Origin: an uncultured Flavobacteriaceae bacterium
GTDB lineage: Bacteria > Bacteroidota > Bacteroidia > Flavobacteriales > Flavobacteriaceae
Length of the DNA stretch: 64,000 nt
Assembly: GCA_905182295.1 (NCBI GenBank)
Contig: CAJJAZ010000005.1
Location: 207,704 to 271,703 of the forward strand
Reading direction: 5' to 3'
Below are positions 51,761-60,822 of the stretch, piece after piece. A program made the position numbers and the translations under genes. A model generated the notes under the pieces. That model had not been told where the DNA came from. It saw only the letters and a list, made by a program, of their open reading frames with translations, and did no database searches. The first letter of the stretch is position 1. Each line of letters opens with the position of its first letter.

Positions 51761-51795
51761 AAAAACCAGTCTTCTCCAAAGACTGGTTTTTTTTA
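51761..51795. terminator. Bidirectional terminator after the porin gene
   Basis: Stem AAAAACCAGTCTT / AAGACTGGTTTTT with a five-base loop, then T8. It closes the P-II/amtB/porin transcript and, in reverse, the DUF1684 gene, whose stop is at its edge. Confidence 0.9.
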
Positions 51796-52494
51796 TTTTA
51801 CAAACACTTTAACACCTGCTTGAATGGAAATTTCTAAATTATTCTGCAAAGGTACGACAGGACATGAATATTTTTTATTGTAGGCGCAATAGGGATTATA
51901 AGACTTATTAAAGTCTATCCATATAGAATCTCCCAATACCGTTCTCAAATCTAAATACCTGCCGCCACCGTAAGTTTCATTGCCATTAGTGAGGTCTGTG
52001 AAGGGAAGAAATAAATAATCTTCATAGCCTTCCTTTTCCAATAGATCCAAACTCTGATATACTTCTAGAGAAAATGGTTTTCCCTTCAAATTAAAATACA
52101 GACGTCCATACACCCGCTCTTGAGAGATTCTATCTGTCGTTGTAGGCATACCAAACGGAAGTGCATTAGGGGTTCTAATTAATCTAGCCCTAACCGCATA
52201 ATCCGCATTTGGCAAAAAGTAATCCAAACTTTCAAAATTCATTTTATCCTTATCCACCAAAGGAGACTCCTCAGGATCTTTAAATGAAGCGTTTAATTCT
52301 TTTTGAAAATCCAATACGGATTGAAGGATACTATCTCTTTCGCCCACAGTGTTAAAAACCCCCTCACCCACTATGTTTGTGTTTTGGACTTCAGTGTCAT
52401 GGTATTTTTTGGGTTGCTTACATGAAATTAAGAAAAAAACATGCAATAAAATCCCTAATATTATAACACTATGAGTCCTCTTCCCTAATACCAT
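51793..52494 (-). CDS. DUF1684 lipoprotein
   Basis: A 233-residue exported protein with lipoprotein signal (IILGILLHVFFLISC, Cys25). The DUF1684 fold is in the mature part, with the end motif NPYCAYNKKYSCPVVPLQNNLEISIQAGVKVF near residue 200, where the paired Cys residues could form a disulphide, and TYGGGRYLDLR before it. No function is known for the family. It overlaps the end of the upstream gene by 26 bp, so the two are translationally linked. It converges on the porin gene. Confidence 0.85.
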   Translation of the reverse strand: MVLGKRTHSVIILGILLHVFFLISCKQPKKYHDTEVQNTNIVGEGVFNTVGERDSILQSVLDFQKELNASFKDPEESPLVDKDKMNFESLDYFLPNADYAVRARLIRTPNALPFGMPTTTDRISQERVYGRLYFNLKGKPFSLEVYQSLDLLEKEGYEDYLFLPFTDLTNGNETYGGGRYLDLRTVLGDSIWIDFNKSYNPYCAYNKKYSCPVVPLQNNLEISIQAGVKVFVK

Positions 52495-53149
52495 ACAATC
52501 CTTTATTTAAATACACCTCTAACAACGCTTGATATTCAGGCATAATCCTCAGTAAACCAGTTTCTGGAAGTGCTCCCAGAGTATCTAGATCTTTATATCC
52601 ATTTTCCAAAAGTGCTTCTACATAGAATAGCGCTGTTCCGTAATCTTCCATCTTACTACTATAAGAAATCACAGCCAAATAGGCCACATAGTCTTCTGGA
52701 TGAACAATAGTCCTAAGCATCAATAAAAAAACGACTGCAGGAATATCCCTAATAGCGGCTGGTCTGTTGGCCTCAATGTCGTAGACCCTTCTAAGCACAG
52801 ACACCATTAAAACCACCACATTTTTAGCAAATCTATCTACAATAAGTGCCTTTCCTGAGAGATTCTCGGGAGCAGATTCAATGACGCTGTTGTAGTAATT
52901 ATATTGATACTGCCACCAACCCAAATTTTCAAAATTTCTAGTATCTAAATCCTCTAGGAGCATATACTGATAATACGCTGCCTTATAAGTAAGAGAATCT
53001 GTATACTGGCGGTTTATACGCTTGAGTTGCCTTTGTTCTTTTTTGATGGCTCTTTCTGCCTGCTTTTCAGAAATAACAGCTTGGGCTTTAACCGCATTAA
53101 AGCTTAAAAACACAAATAAAAATGACGCAAGGAAGTATCTGTAATTCAT
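52469..53149 (-). CDS. Exported protein of unknown function
   Basis: A 226-residue protein from ATG 53149 with a signal peptide (YFLASFLFVFLSFNAVKA). The mature part is charged at first (EKQAERAIKKEQRQLKRINRQY), then helical with hydrophobic stretches (VVVLMVSVLRRVYDI; PAVVFLLMLRTIV) and a tetratricopeptide-like ending (YGTALFYVEALLENGYKDLDTLGALPETGLLRIMPEYQALLEVYL). I do not recognise the family. The DUF1684 gene begins inside its last codons. Upstream lies the Lrp-type regulator gene, 22 bp away, and the three form one minus-strand run. Confidence 0.7.
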   Translation of the reverse strand: MNYRYFLASFLFVFLSFNAVKAQAVISEKQAERAIKKEQRQLKRINRQYTDSLTYKAAYYQYMLLEDLDTRNFENLGWWQYQYNYYNSVIESAPENLSGKALIVDRFAKNVVVLMVSVLRRVYDIEANRPAAIRDIPAVVFLLMLRTIVHPEDYVAYLAVISYSSKMEDYGTALFYVEALLENGYKDLDTLGALPETGLLRIMPEYQALLEVYLNKGLYGIREEDS

Positions 53150-53171
53150 ACTCAAATATAACCCAAAGAGA

Positions 53172-53618
53172 TTAAATGGCGTATATAGGTGCAGATGAAA
53201 CTACCTCTGACAAAATAATATGCGTCCTAGTTTCGCCGTATTGGATAAGTGTGTCTATAAATGTCTCTAAGTGTTGTTGGTCTTTAAGTACCACCTCCAT
53301 CATAATGTTTTCATTTCCAGTAATCCGGTAGCAGTTCACCACCTCAGGATAGGATTTTACCACCTCCAAAAAAGGTTTCAATTTACCTACAAAAGCCCTT
53401 AAAGTAATCATCGCTTTCAGCTGATACCCCATCTTCGTATAGGATACCTCTGTATGGTATTTCAATATAACCGAGGTGTCTTCTAATTTTTTTACCCGTT
53501 CCGCTACAGCTGGCGGTGTTAAACCCACAATTCTTCCTATTTCAGCAAAGGAAACCCTGGCATTTTTTTGTAAAGCGGCAACAATCTTATTATTTAAGAG
53601 ATCTACCTTTTTAATCAT
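53172..53618 (-). CDS. Lrp/AsnC family transcriptional regulator
   Basis: A 148-residue regulator. The N-terminal winged helix-turn-helix (KVDLLNNKIVAALQKNARVSFAEIGRIVGLTPPAVAERVKKLEDTSVI) is typical of Lrp/AsnC, followed by a ligand-binding RAM domain (LKAMITLRAFVGKLKPFLEVVKSYPEVVNCYRITGNENIMMEVVLKDQQHLETFIDTLIQYGETRTHIILSEVV). It probably senses an amino acid and acts as an octamer. Targets are unknown; nearby ilvE and the nitrogen genes are possible but unproven. The upstream region to 53735 contains no strong repeat. Confidence 0.95.
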   Translation of the reverse strand: MIKKVDLLNNKIVAALQKNARVSFAEIGRIVGLTPPAVAERVKKLEDTSVILKYHTEVSYTKMGYQLKAMITLRAFVGKLKPFLEVVKSYPEVVNCYRITGNENIMMEVVLKDQQHLETFIDTLIQYGETRTHIILSEVVSSAPIYAI

Positions 53619-53735
53619 AAGAAAATATGTTTAAATAAATTGCAATATAAAGAAAAAATAAAATACACCTGCATAAAGTAAATTAATCCATCCCCAAATA
53701 CCCTTATTTTTACAGCAAGACCATATTCCTAGCTA

Positions 53736-54128
53736 ATGAATACTAAAACACCAAAGCACTTAGAACATAAAGCCACTGAATTGGAGCGGCTCAGCAATGC
53801 TTTGGCGGTCTATTTCTATTATGACCATGAGCTCCTTAAAGGTTATAAATACTGGAATTTCAACCACCGTATTCTTCACAACCTTATTGGAGATAGCAAA
53901 GAACTTTTGAGCAACCTAAGACACCTCTCTTTTGTTCACAACCTTGAAGAGCGAAAAAACATCCTGAATTTCATAAACTGTATAGGAAAAAATATTCATG
54001 GCTATTGTAGGGGCTTAGAATACCACAGTAAATCTCCTCAAGATTACCTTCACGTCTACAGGAATGAGGTACAGCAATTTATGCTGCTATTTCAAAAATG
54101 GTCCAAAACATCTGGGCTAACACAATAA
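53736..54128 (+). CDS. Unknown helical protein
   Basis: A 130-residue protein that I do not recognise. It is rich in His, Leu, Tyr and Asn (FYYDHELLKGYKYWNFNHRILHNLIG, NILNFINCIGKNIHGYCRG), predicted mostly helical, with no signal peptide or membrane segment. The N-terminal KATELERLSNALAVYFYYDHELLKG could be an alpha-helical recognition or oligomerisation segment. It is alone on the plus strand. Its upstream TATTTTTA is one base from the -7 consensus. A region with repeats follows. Confidence 0.6.
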   Translation: MNTKTPKHLEHKATELERLSNALAVYFYYDHELLKGYKYWNFNHRILHNLIGDSKELLSNLRHLSFVHNLEERKNILNFINCIGKNIHGYCRGLEYHSKSPQDYLHVYRNEVQQFMLLFQKWSKTSGLTQ

Positions 54129-54142
54129 TGACAAAATAAATG

Positions 54143-54158
54143 CGTTATAACTATAACG
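54143..54158. repeat. Short inverted repeat after the 53736-54128 gene
   Basis: CGTTATA-AC-TATAACG, 7-bp perfect arms, 15 bp past the stop. No T run. Of unknown role. Confidence 0.4.
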
Positions 54159-54207
54159 AGCGTGAATATTTTTTCATTATTTTTTAGATTTAGTCAGTAT
54201 AAAACCG

Positions 54208-54300
54208 GTGGAGACGCTGGTTTTATCGGTTTAAAAAAACAGGTGAATACTAGATTAAAAATTAGATGCAAGCGGAGACTCTGGTGTTATCGGTGATAAC
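54208..54300. repeat. Two near-identical 23-bp direct repeats and a terminal inverted repeat
   Basis: Copies at 54208-54230 and 54272-54294 share about 20 of 23 bases (GTGGAGACGCTGG... versus GCGGAGACTCTGG..., both ending TTATCGGT). The second runs into GTTATC-GGT-GATAAC (54286-54300). The first copy is flanked by ATAAAACC/GGTTTTAT. It lies between convergent genes, so possibly a structured 3' region or a decayed repeat element. Confidence 0.55.
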
Positions 54301-54301
54301 A

Positions 54302-55081
54302 TTATAGCTTTCCTAAATAAGAAAGTACCGCTGTATTAAAGACTTCTGGCTGCTCTACATTCACTACATGACCACAAGATTCTACCACAAATAAAGATGC
54401 TGACAAATGTGTCTCAGTCATTTTTTTAACAGAGGGTAAAAACAAATAGTCTTCTGCGCCCATCACATATAGGGTTGGAATCTTCACCTCAACATTTCTA
54501 AAAAAACGAAGCAAAGGGTTTATTTCTGCAGTGAGCTTAAACCACTTTATAAACTCTTTCTGATACAGTTTTTTAGCTTCTCTAACAAAAAGTGTTCTGG
54601 ATTCTCTATGGTTTTTATTGGGCATAATCACAAAAGCAAAGAAAGAGTACAACCACAAATAAGGCACTACAGACTTAAACATCACCCCCAAACGCATAAG
54701 CACTTGTGACCTGAAATTTAGCTTTAAAATAGCCCCACCCATAATCATGCTAAGTACGCGCTCTGGCTTCTTTTCTGCGAGATTTCTAATCAATATAGTC
54801 CCAAGCGAAATACCAATAAAGTGTGATTTTTCTATCTTTTCATAATCCAAAACTTCAATAATATCCTGGGTAATGGCATTAAAAGTATACTTTTTGTCGA
54901 AAGCCTGTTTCAAAGGCATTTTAGAGTCTCCGTGCCCCCTGAGGTCTAAAAGAAGTACATTGTAAATTTTTCTAAAGGCTTTTAATTGCTTAAACCAAAT
55001 AGAAGAACTCCCTCCAGCACCATGTACAAAAGTGACCCACTCTTGGGCTTCTTGATTTCTATAACAATTGTAATGAATCAA
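54302..55081 (-). CDS. Alpha/beta hydrolase
   Basis: A 259-residue enzyme of the alpha/beta hydrolase fold. The oxyanion region HGAGGSSSIW is near residue 20, the nucleophile elbow reads GISLGT near 94 (Ser in G-x-S-x-G), the acid sits in MGAEDYLFLP and the catalytic His in SCGHVVNVEQPEVF near the C-terminus. DLRGHGDSKMP is the classic strand-4 segment. No signal peptide. It could be an esterase, lactonase or similar; the substrate is not set by sequence. It is 75 bp from pyrF and may have its own promoter. Confidence 0.9.
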   Translation of the reverse strand: MIHYNCYRNQEAQEWVTFVHGAGGSSSIWFKQLKAFRKIYNVLLLDLRGHGDSKMPLKQAFDKKYTFNAITQDIIEVLDYEKIEKSHFIGISLGTILIRNLAEKKPERVLSMIMGGAILKLNFRSQVLMRLGVMFKSVVPYLWLYSFFAFVIMPNKNHRESRTLFVREAKKLYQKEFIKWFKLTAEINPLLRFFRNVEVKIPTLYVMGAEDYLFLPSVKKMTETHLSASLFVVESCGHVVNVEQPEVFNTAVLSYLGKL

Positions 55082-55156
55082 TATGAGAGAATTTACGAGA
55101 TCAATGTATAATAGTTTGAACCAATCATTTGGCTAACATCCTCCTAAATTAGGAAA

Positions 55157-55984
55157 TTATTTTTTCTTTTTACTTAAAATAGTGGCCATTTCAGTTTGTA
55201 ACAAAGCTGCCTGCGCTGCGGCTTCTGAAGCAAAGTCTTCTCCAGAAGAGGCGTATATAATTCCCCTGGAAGAATTCACCAATAAGCCTACTTGGTCATT
55301 AAAACCCTCTGAGCAAACGTCTGCCAAACTGCCTCCTTGAGCACCCACACCTGGAACCAACAGAAAACTATCTGGAACCAAAGCCCTTATGTCTTTTATA
55401 GCAGTTGCCTGTGTAGCGCCAACCACATACATTAATTGGTGGGCGTTTTTGTACTGAGCGGCAGTTTCAATGACCGTTTCATACAAGTATTTACCATTAG
55501 CCATAGGCAACATTTCAAAATCTGCTGCACCTGGATTTGAAGTAAGTCCAAGTAGAATAGTGAATTTATCTTCAAAGGCTAAAAAGGGCTCTACCGAATC
55601 CTTGCCCATATATGGCGCTACTGTGATGGAATTAAATCCTAAATCTTCAAAAAAAGCTTTGGCATACCTACTGGCTGTATTACCAATATCACCTCTTTTA
55701 GCGTCTGCGATAGTAAATACCTCTGGATAATTACTATTCAAATATTGAATGGTTTTTTCTAATGCCAACCATCCCTTAACTCCGTAGGCTTCATAAAAAG
55801 CCATATTGGGCTTATAAGCTACCGCATAGGAATGTGTTGCATCTATAATGGCTTTATTAAAAGCAAATATAGGGTCCTCCTCTTTTAAAAGATGGGGTGG
55901 AATTTTATCTAAATCCACATCCAATCCTACACATAGGAAGGATGATTTTTTTTGAATTTGTTCAATTAAGAAGGGAAGCGTCAT
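55157..55984 (-). CDS. pyrF: Orotidine 5'-phosphate decarboxylase (type 2)
   Basis: PyrF decarboxylates OMP to UMP, the last step of pyrimidine synthesis. At 275 residues it is the longer subfamily 2 form. [13 protein letters not shown] is at the N-terminus, the catalytic segment reads [12 protein letters not shown] (Lys with two Asp, DxKxxD) near residue 90, and [16 protein letters not shown] and [10 protein letters not shown] are the phosphate-binding loops. It is followed by an alpha/beta hydrolase gene and preceded by prfA 53 bp upstream. pyrD is at 27029. Confidence 0.97.
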   Translation of the reverse strand: MTLPFLIEQIQKKSSFLCVGLDVDLDKIPPHLLKEEDPIFAFNKAIIDATHSYAVAYKPNMAFYEAYGVKGWLALEKTIQYLNSNYPEVFTIADAKRGDIGNTASRYAKAFFEDLGFNSITVAPYMGKDSVEPFLAFEDKFTILLGLTSNPGAADFEMLPMANGKYLYETVIETAAQYKNAHQLMYVVGATQATAIKDIRALVPDSFLLVPGVGAQGGSLADVCSEGFNDQVGLLVNSSRGIIYASSGEDFASEAAAQAALLQTEMATILSKKKK

Positions 55985-56037
55985 GAATAATTTTTACACT
56001 GGTATAAGACCAGATTATAGCTTTAAAGCTAGCAAGA

Positions 56038-57114
56038 CTAAAAAATCTCAGAAGCTTCTTTCAATTTCTCTGTATTGTCTACAAGCATTAACTCATCCAG
56101 AATCTTTTGAATGTCTCCATTCACGATATTCTGTAGGTCGTATAAGGTAAGTCCTATACGGTGATCCGTTACCCTACCCTGAGGGTAGTTATAGGTTCTA
56201 ATCTTTGCAGATCTATCTCCTGAGCTTACTTGAGAATTTCTTTTGGCTGCGTCTGCTTCTTGCTTTTTAGCCAATTCCATGTCGTATAGCCTAGATCTAA
56301 GCACTACAAAAGCTTTGTCCTTATTTTTGTGTTGGGATTTTTGGTCTTGACACTGTGCCACCAAACCTGTTGGAAGGTGTGTTAACCTAACTGCAGAGTA
56401 GGTCGTATTTACAGATTGTCCTCCTGGACCTGAGGAACAAAAGAAATCTATTCTCACATCCTTTGGATCAATTTGAACGTCAAATTCTTCTGCCTCTGGA
56501 AGTACCATAACAGTAGCAGCACTGGTGTGGACCCTACCCTGTGTCTCCGTTTGAGGAACCCTTTGAACCCGGTGAACACCTGCTTCGAATTTTAGCGTTC
56601 CGTACACATCTTCTCCATTTACCTCGAACTGAATTTCTTTATACCCTCCAGAAGTTCCTTCACTTAAGTCAATCACATTGGTTTTCCAACCTCTAGCCTC
56701 ACAGTATTTGGTGTACATTCTAAAAAGATCTCCAGCAAAAATACTGGCTTCATCTCCTCCAGTACCAGCGCGAATCTCCACCACAACATTCTTGGCGTCT
56801 TCTGGTTCTTTTGGGATGAGCAAAAACTTTATCTCTTCTTCCAAAGCTGGTAAAGCACCTTTGGCTTCATCCATTTGCATTTTGGCCATTTCCACCATTT
56901 CAGCATCTGAACCATCATCAATAATCTCCTGAGACTCCTCAATGTTATTGGTGAAAGAGATATAAAATTCTCTTTTATCCATCAGTGATTTTAAATCCTT
57001 GTATTCTTTATTGAGCTGCACATAACGCTTTTGATCTTTAATAACATCTGGTTGGATAATCAAGTCAGATACTTCGTCAAAACGCTGTTTTACAACATGT
57101 AATTTTTCTAACAT
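56038..57114 (-). CDS. prfA: Peptide chain release factor 1
   Basis: RF1 reads UAA and UAG in the ribosomal A site and triggers peptide release. The 358-residue chain has the N-terminal helical domain, the GGQ catalytic motif in [24 protein letters not shown] near residue 231 (with following RF1 context) and the codon-recognition region near 180-200 ([24 protein letters not shown]). The closing part has [29 protein letters not shown]1 rather than RF2, because no +1 frameshift is needed and the PxT-type loop fits. It lies between purM and pyrF. Confidence 0.97.
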   Translation of the reverse strand: MLEKLHVVKQRFDEVSDLIIQPDVIKDQKRYVQLNKEYKDLKSLMDKREFYISFTNNIEESQEIIDDGSDAEMVEMAKMQMDEAKGALPALEEEIKFLLIPKEPEDAKNVVVEIRAGTGGDEASIFAGDLFRMYTKYCEARGWKTNVIDLSEGTSGGYKEIQFEVNGEDVYGTLKFEAGVHRVQRVPQTETQGRVHTSAATVMVLPEAEEFDVQIDPKDVRIDFFCSSGPGGQSVNTTYSAVRLTHLPTGLVAQCQDQKSQHKNKDKAFVVLRSRLYDMELAKKQEADAAKRNSQVSSGDRSAKIRTYNYPQGRVTDHRIGLTLYDLQNIVNGDIQKILDELMLVDNTEKLKEASEIF

Positions 57115-57160
57115 AAATTTGAGCTAGTTGTTCTTGTAAAGGTACAATAAATTGACCTTC

Positions 57161-58339
57161 TTAATATTCAAAAGTTCCGTAAGAACTCTCTATGGTTAGT
57201 TTTTTAGACGCACTATCCTCTACCCTTCCAATGATTTGAGCGGCTACGCCAAAAGAAGCTGAAATAGCGATAAGATCTTCTGCCACTGCTGGGTTTACAT
57301 ACAACTCCAGTCTATGACCACAGTTAAATACTTCATACATCTCTCTCCACGACGTTTTAGATTGTTCCTGAATCATTTTAAAAAGTACGGGCACCTCAAA
57401 CATATTGTCTTTAATAATATGAAGACCTTCTACAAAATGTAAAATTTTTGTTTGAGCACCACCACTACAGTGTACCATTCCATGAATGTCTTCTGCATTG
57501 TATTTACCCAATATTTTCTTTACAATGGGTGCATAAGTTCTCGTAGGAGAAAGCACCAACTTACCTGCATTTACAGGGCTTCCTTTTACTAAATCTGTTA
57601 AACCAAGCGCACCTGAATAAACCAACTCACTCGGAACAGAAGGGTCAAAGCTTTCAGGGAATTTTTGAGCCAAGTCTTGACCAAAAACATCGTGACGTGC
57701 AGAAGTTAGTCCATTACTTCCCATTCCTCCGTTGTACTCAGTCTCATAAGTAGCTTGTCCTGAAGAAGACAGACCTACAATAACATCTCCTGCTTTAATA
57801 TTGGCGCTGTCTATAACGTTTTTTCTAGGTAAACGCGCTGTTACGGTAGAATCCACAATGATGGTACGGACTAGATCGCCAACATCGGCGGTTTCACCAC
57901 CAGTACTATGAATAACAATGCCGTGTTTTGAAAGATCTTTTATGAGTTCCTCCGTTCCATTTATAATGGCAGAAAGCACCTCTGCGGGAATTAAATTTTT
58001 ATTCCTACCAATCGTAGAAGACAACATGATATGGTCAGTGGCTCCCACACAAATAAGGTCATCTATATTCATAATCAGTGCATCTTGAGCAATTCCCTTC
58101 CAAACAGAAAGATCTCCCGTTTGCTTCCAATACATATAAGCCAACGAAGATTTAGTCCCTGCACCGTCTGCATGCATGACCAAACAATAGTCTCTATCTC
58201 CAGTAAGGTGGTCAGGCACTATTTTACAAAAAGCCTTAGGAAACAGTCCTTTATCTATGTTTTTTATAGCATTATGTACGTCTTCCTTTGCTGCTGAAAC
58301 ACCTCTTTGACTATACCTCCCCTGTTGATTTGAATCCAT
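57161..58339 (-). CDS. purM: Phosphoribosylformylglycinamidine cyclo-ligase-like (AIR synthase)
   Basis: PurM closes FGAM to aminoimidazole ribotide in purine synthesis. The protein has 392 residues, somewhat longer than proteobacterial PurM, as in the Bacteroidota AIR-synthase group. Motifs are YSQRGVSAAKEDVHNAI, the ATP-binding YCLVMHADGAGTKSSLAYMYWKQTG, MNIDDLICVGATDHIMLSSTIGRN, STGGETADVGDLVRTIIVDSTVTARLPR and MGSNGLTSARHDVFG. It is a single-gene unit; other purine genes are not close except guaB. Its -7 TATTTTTG is 17 bp upstream. Confidence 0.93.
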   Translation of the reverse strand: MDSNQQGRYSQRGVSAAKEDVHNAIKNIDKGLFPKAFCKIVPDHLTGDRDYCLVMHADGAGTKSSLAYMYWKQTGDLSVWKGIAQDALIMNIDDLICVGATDHIMLSSTIGRNKNLIPAEVLSAIINGTEELIKDLSKHGIVIHSTGGETADVGDLVRTIIVDSTVTARLPRKNVIDSANIKAGDVIVGLSSSGQATYETEYNGGMGSNGLTSARHDVFGQDLAQKFPESFDPSVPSELVYSGALGLTDLVKGSPVNAGKLVLSPTRTYAPIVKKILGKYNAEDIHGMVHCSGGAQTKILHFVEGLHIIKDNMFEVPVLFKMIQEQSKTSWREMYEVFNCGHRLELYVNPAVAEDLIAISASFGVAAQIIGRVEDSASKKLTIESSYGTFEY

Positions 58340-58355
58340 TCATTCGTGTTTTGTG

Positions 58356-58363
58356 CAAAAATA
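58356..58363 (-). promoter_or_regulatory. Promoter -7 element for purM
   Basis: TATTTTTG on the minus strand, a TAnnTTTG match ending 16 bp before the start codon. The -33 TTTG is not obvious. Confidence 0.5.
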
Positions 58364-58444
58364 AGGGAATCCTTAAAAAGTTCAAGCTATTGTAGCATAA
58401 TATTCCCAAAACTTATCCTCAATAGTAAACAATCCTTAGGGAGA

Positions 58445-60640
58445 CTATCTAATTTGCAAGAGTTCTCTATATTTTATTAGAGGCCAGTAACTGTCACTCA
58501 TGAGTTTTTCTAACTGATCTGCATGAGTTCTAATAGCTTCAAACAAGGGCTTTACCTCAAAAGCATAGGCATGTGCCCGTTCGCTTGTACTAGCCAATTT
58601 ATTGGTTACTTTTCTTGCCTGTGTCATTGTATCTACACTTATTTTCAAAGCCTGCACATGCTCATTTATTTGAGAAAATACCTGTCCTTGTGCACTCTCT
58701 TTTAAAGCAGTCACATGTCCCATCACTGCATTCATTTTATTTAAATTCTCCAATAATACATTCATATAACCTACGGCCGATGGCAAAATCTGACTGTACA
58801 CCAACTCCTCATACACCCTACCTTCAATTTGGGTATGCATCACATAAGCTTCCCACTCTACTTCTTGTCTTGCCTTTAATTCAACAGGACTCAACACGCC
58901 CATCTGCTCGAATAAATTCACATTGGCTTTTTCACTCATTACAGCGACTGCTTCTGGTGTAGTCCTAAGATTACTGAGTTTTCTTTTTACCGCTTCTTTC
59001 TCCCAAGCGGCACTGTACCCATCTCCCTCAAAACGGATGCGTTTGGAAGACTTTATATACTCTCTGAGCACATTGAATATAGCTTCATCTTTCTTAAGCC
59101 CTTTTTGGTCTATTAAGCGGTCTACCTCTTTTTTAAACAATTGTAACTGCTGGGCTACGGCGGTATTTAAAACCGTCATTGGCTTGGCGCAATTGGTTTT
59201 AGAACCCACTCCCCTCATCTCAAATTTATTTCCCGTAAAGGCAAATGGAGAAGTCCTATTGCGGTCCGTATTATCCATGAGTATTTCAGGAATTTTACCC
59301 ACTACATTGAGCTTGAGTTCTGTTTTTTCTTCTGGCGATAATTTACCCAAAGACACCCCTTCTAATTCATCTAAAACTGCGGAAAGTTGCTTTCCAATAA
59401 ATATGGAAAAAATAGCAGGTGGAGCCTCATTGGCACCCAACCTATGGTCATTACTAGCAGACGCAATAGATGCCCTTAACAGAGATTCATAAGTGTCTAC
59501 CGCTTTGATCGTATTGATGAAAAAAGTCAGGAATTGTAAATTCTTCATTGGCGTAGAACCTGGGCGCAATAAATTAGTGCCTGTATCTGTCGCAAGTGAC
59601 CAGTTGTTGTGTTTTCCAGAACCATTTATTCCTGCAAAGGGTTTTTCATGGAACAGCACCTTTAAATGGTGTTTGTCTGCAACCTTATCCATGACATCCA
59701 TTAAAAGCAGGTTATGGTCTACCGATAAATTGGCTTCTTCAAAAACTGGTGCCAATTCAAATTGATTTGGCGCCACCTCATTGTGTCTGGTTTTTACTGG
59801 AATTCCTAACACCATACACTCCTTCTCCAAGTCACTCATAAACCCAATGACCCTAGAAGGAATAACACCAAAGTAGTGGTCCTCTAATTGTTGTCCTTTT
59901 GCAGCCGTATGGCCTAGCAAAGTCCTGCCTGTAAGGGTAATGTCTATTCTAGCCGTTGCCAATGATTTATCAATTAAGAAATACTCTTGTTCCCAACCTA
60001 AGGTTGCGTTGACCTTAGTCACTGTTTTATCAAAATATTTGGCCACAGAAGTAGCTGCCTCATCTATAGCATTTAAGGCCCTGAGCAAGGGTGCTTTATT
60101 GTCTAATGCTTCCCCTGTATATGAAACAAAAATGGTGGGAATACATAAAGTAGTCGCATATACAAAAGCGGGGGAACTAGGATCCCAAGCGGTATAGCCT
60201 CTTGCTTCAAAGGTATTTCTAATGCCTCCACTGGGAAAACTAGAAGCATCTGGCTCTTGTTGTACCAATTGAGCCCCACCAAAGATTTCTAGGGCTTGTC
60301 CATCTTGAATATCAAAAAAAGCGTCGTGCTTTTCCGCTGTCGCACCTGTTAAAGGCTGAAACCAGTGGGTGTAATGGGTTGCTCCCATTTCTATGGCCCA
60401 TGTTTTCATGCCCTCTGCCACCTGATCTGCCAATTTTCTGTCAATCTTACTTCCTGAAGTGACAGCATCTCTAACGGCACCAATAGCATCCTTTGTGAGG
60501 TATTGGAGCATTTTATAATCATTAAATACATGGCTCGCGAAGAGGGAAGACCTTCTATTGGGTTCGCTCACAGGCACAGACAATTGCTGTGAACTTTGGA
60601 CTAAAGCATTAAATCTAAGTTGGGAAAAATCTGTTTTCAT
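58445..60640 (-). CDS. glnN: Glutamine synthetase type III
   Basis: GSIII joins glutamate and ammonia with ATP, as a dodecamer of about 730-residue subunits common in Bacteroidota and cyanobacteria. The 731-residue chain has GWEQEYFLIDKS (Glu metal ligands), RHNEVAPNQFELAPVFEEANLSVDHN, INGSGKHNNWSLATDTGTNLL and SSKRIRFEGDGYSAAWEKEA. There is no short GSI or GSII layout. It is divergent from the GSII gene, 182 bp away, across a palindrome that I regard as a shared nitrogen operator. Possessing two unrelated forms lets the cell vary affinity or regulation under nitrogen change; that is inference. Confidence 0.97.
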   Translation of the reverse strand: MKTDFSQLRFNALVQSSQQLSVPVSEPNRRSSLFASHVFNDYKMLQYLTKDAIGAVRDAVTSGSKIDRKLADQVAEGMKTWAIEMGATHYTHWFQPLTGATAEKHDAFFDIQDGQALEIFGGAQLVQQEPDASSFPSGGIRNTFEARGYTAWDPSSPAFVYATTLCIPTIFVSYTGEALDNKAPLLRALNAIDEAATSVAKYFDKTVTKVNATLGWEQEYFLIDKSLATARIDITLTGRTLLGHTAAKGQQLEDHYFGVIPSRVIGFMSDLEKECMVLGIPVKTRHNEVAPNQFELAPVFEEANLSVDHNLLLMDVMDKVADKHHLKVLFHEKPFAGINGSGKHNNWSLATDTGTNLLRPGSTPMKNLQFLTFFINTIKAVDTYESLLRASIASASNDHRLGANEAPPAIFSIFIGKQLSAVLDELEGVSLGKLSPEEKTELKLNVVGKIPEILMDNTDRNRTSPFAFTGNKFEMRGVGSKTNCAKPMTVLNTAVAQQLQLFKKEVDRLIDQKGLKKDEAIFNVLREYIKSSKRIRFEGDGYSAAWEKEAVKRKLSNLRTTPEAVAVMSEKANVNLFEQMGVLSPVELKARQEVEWEAYVMHTQIEGRVYEELVYSQILPSAVGYMNVLLENLNKMNAVMGHVTALKESAQGQVFSQINEHVQALKISVDTMTQARKVTNKLASTSERAHAYAFEVKPLFEAIRTHADQLEKLMSDSYWPLIKYRELLQIR

Positions 60641-60677
60641 AAGTTCTCAATTATCAATACTGCAAAATAAAACCAAA

Positions 60678-60741
60678 TAAATATATTATTTACAATATAC
60701 CCCCTAAAAAACATAGGGGTTGGAAATTTTTAATAACTTTT
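60678..60741. promoter_or_regulatory. Divergent promoter pair around a CCCCTA...TAGGGG palindrome, operator candidate for glnN and GSII
   Basis: CCCCTA (60701-60706) and TAGGGG (60714-60719) are separated by 7 A-rich bases, centre 60710. For the minus gene a one-mismatch -7 TATATTTA lies at 60678-60685, and for the plus gene TAACTTTT at 60734-60741. Each starts 24-25 bp from the palindrome centre, so the palindrome occupies the -33 region of both promoters, as at P-II/amtB. Confidence 0.6.
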
Positions 60742-60822
60742 CAATAAAATACCCCATCTTTTTCGATGGCTATGTCAAAATATTATAATTTTATGGCGTC
60801 GTTAAACTTAAACAATCAACTC

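Noticed and set aside
58923..59492. Long open frame of 189 codons on the plus strand
   Set aside because: It lies opposite the coding strand of glnN, which has complete GSIII motifs. The frame follows from codon bias on the other strand.
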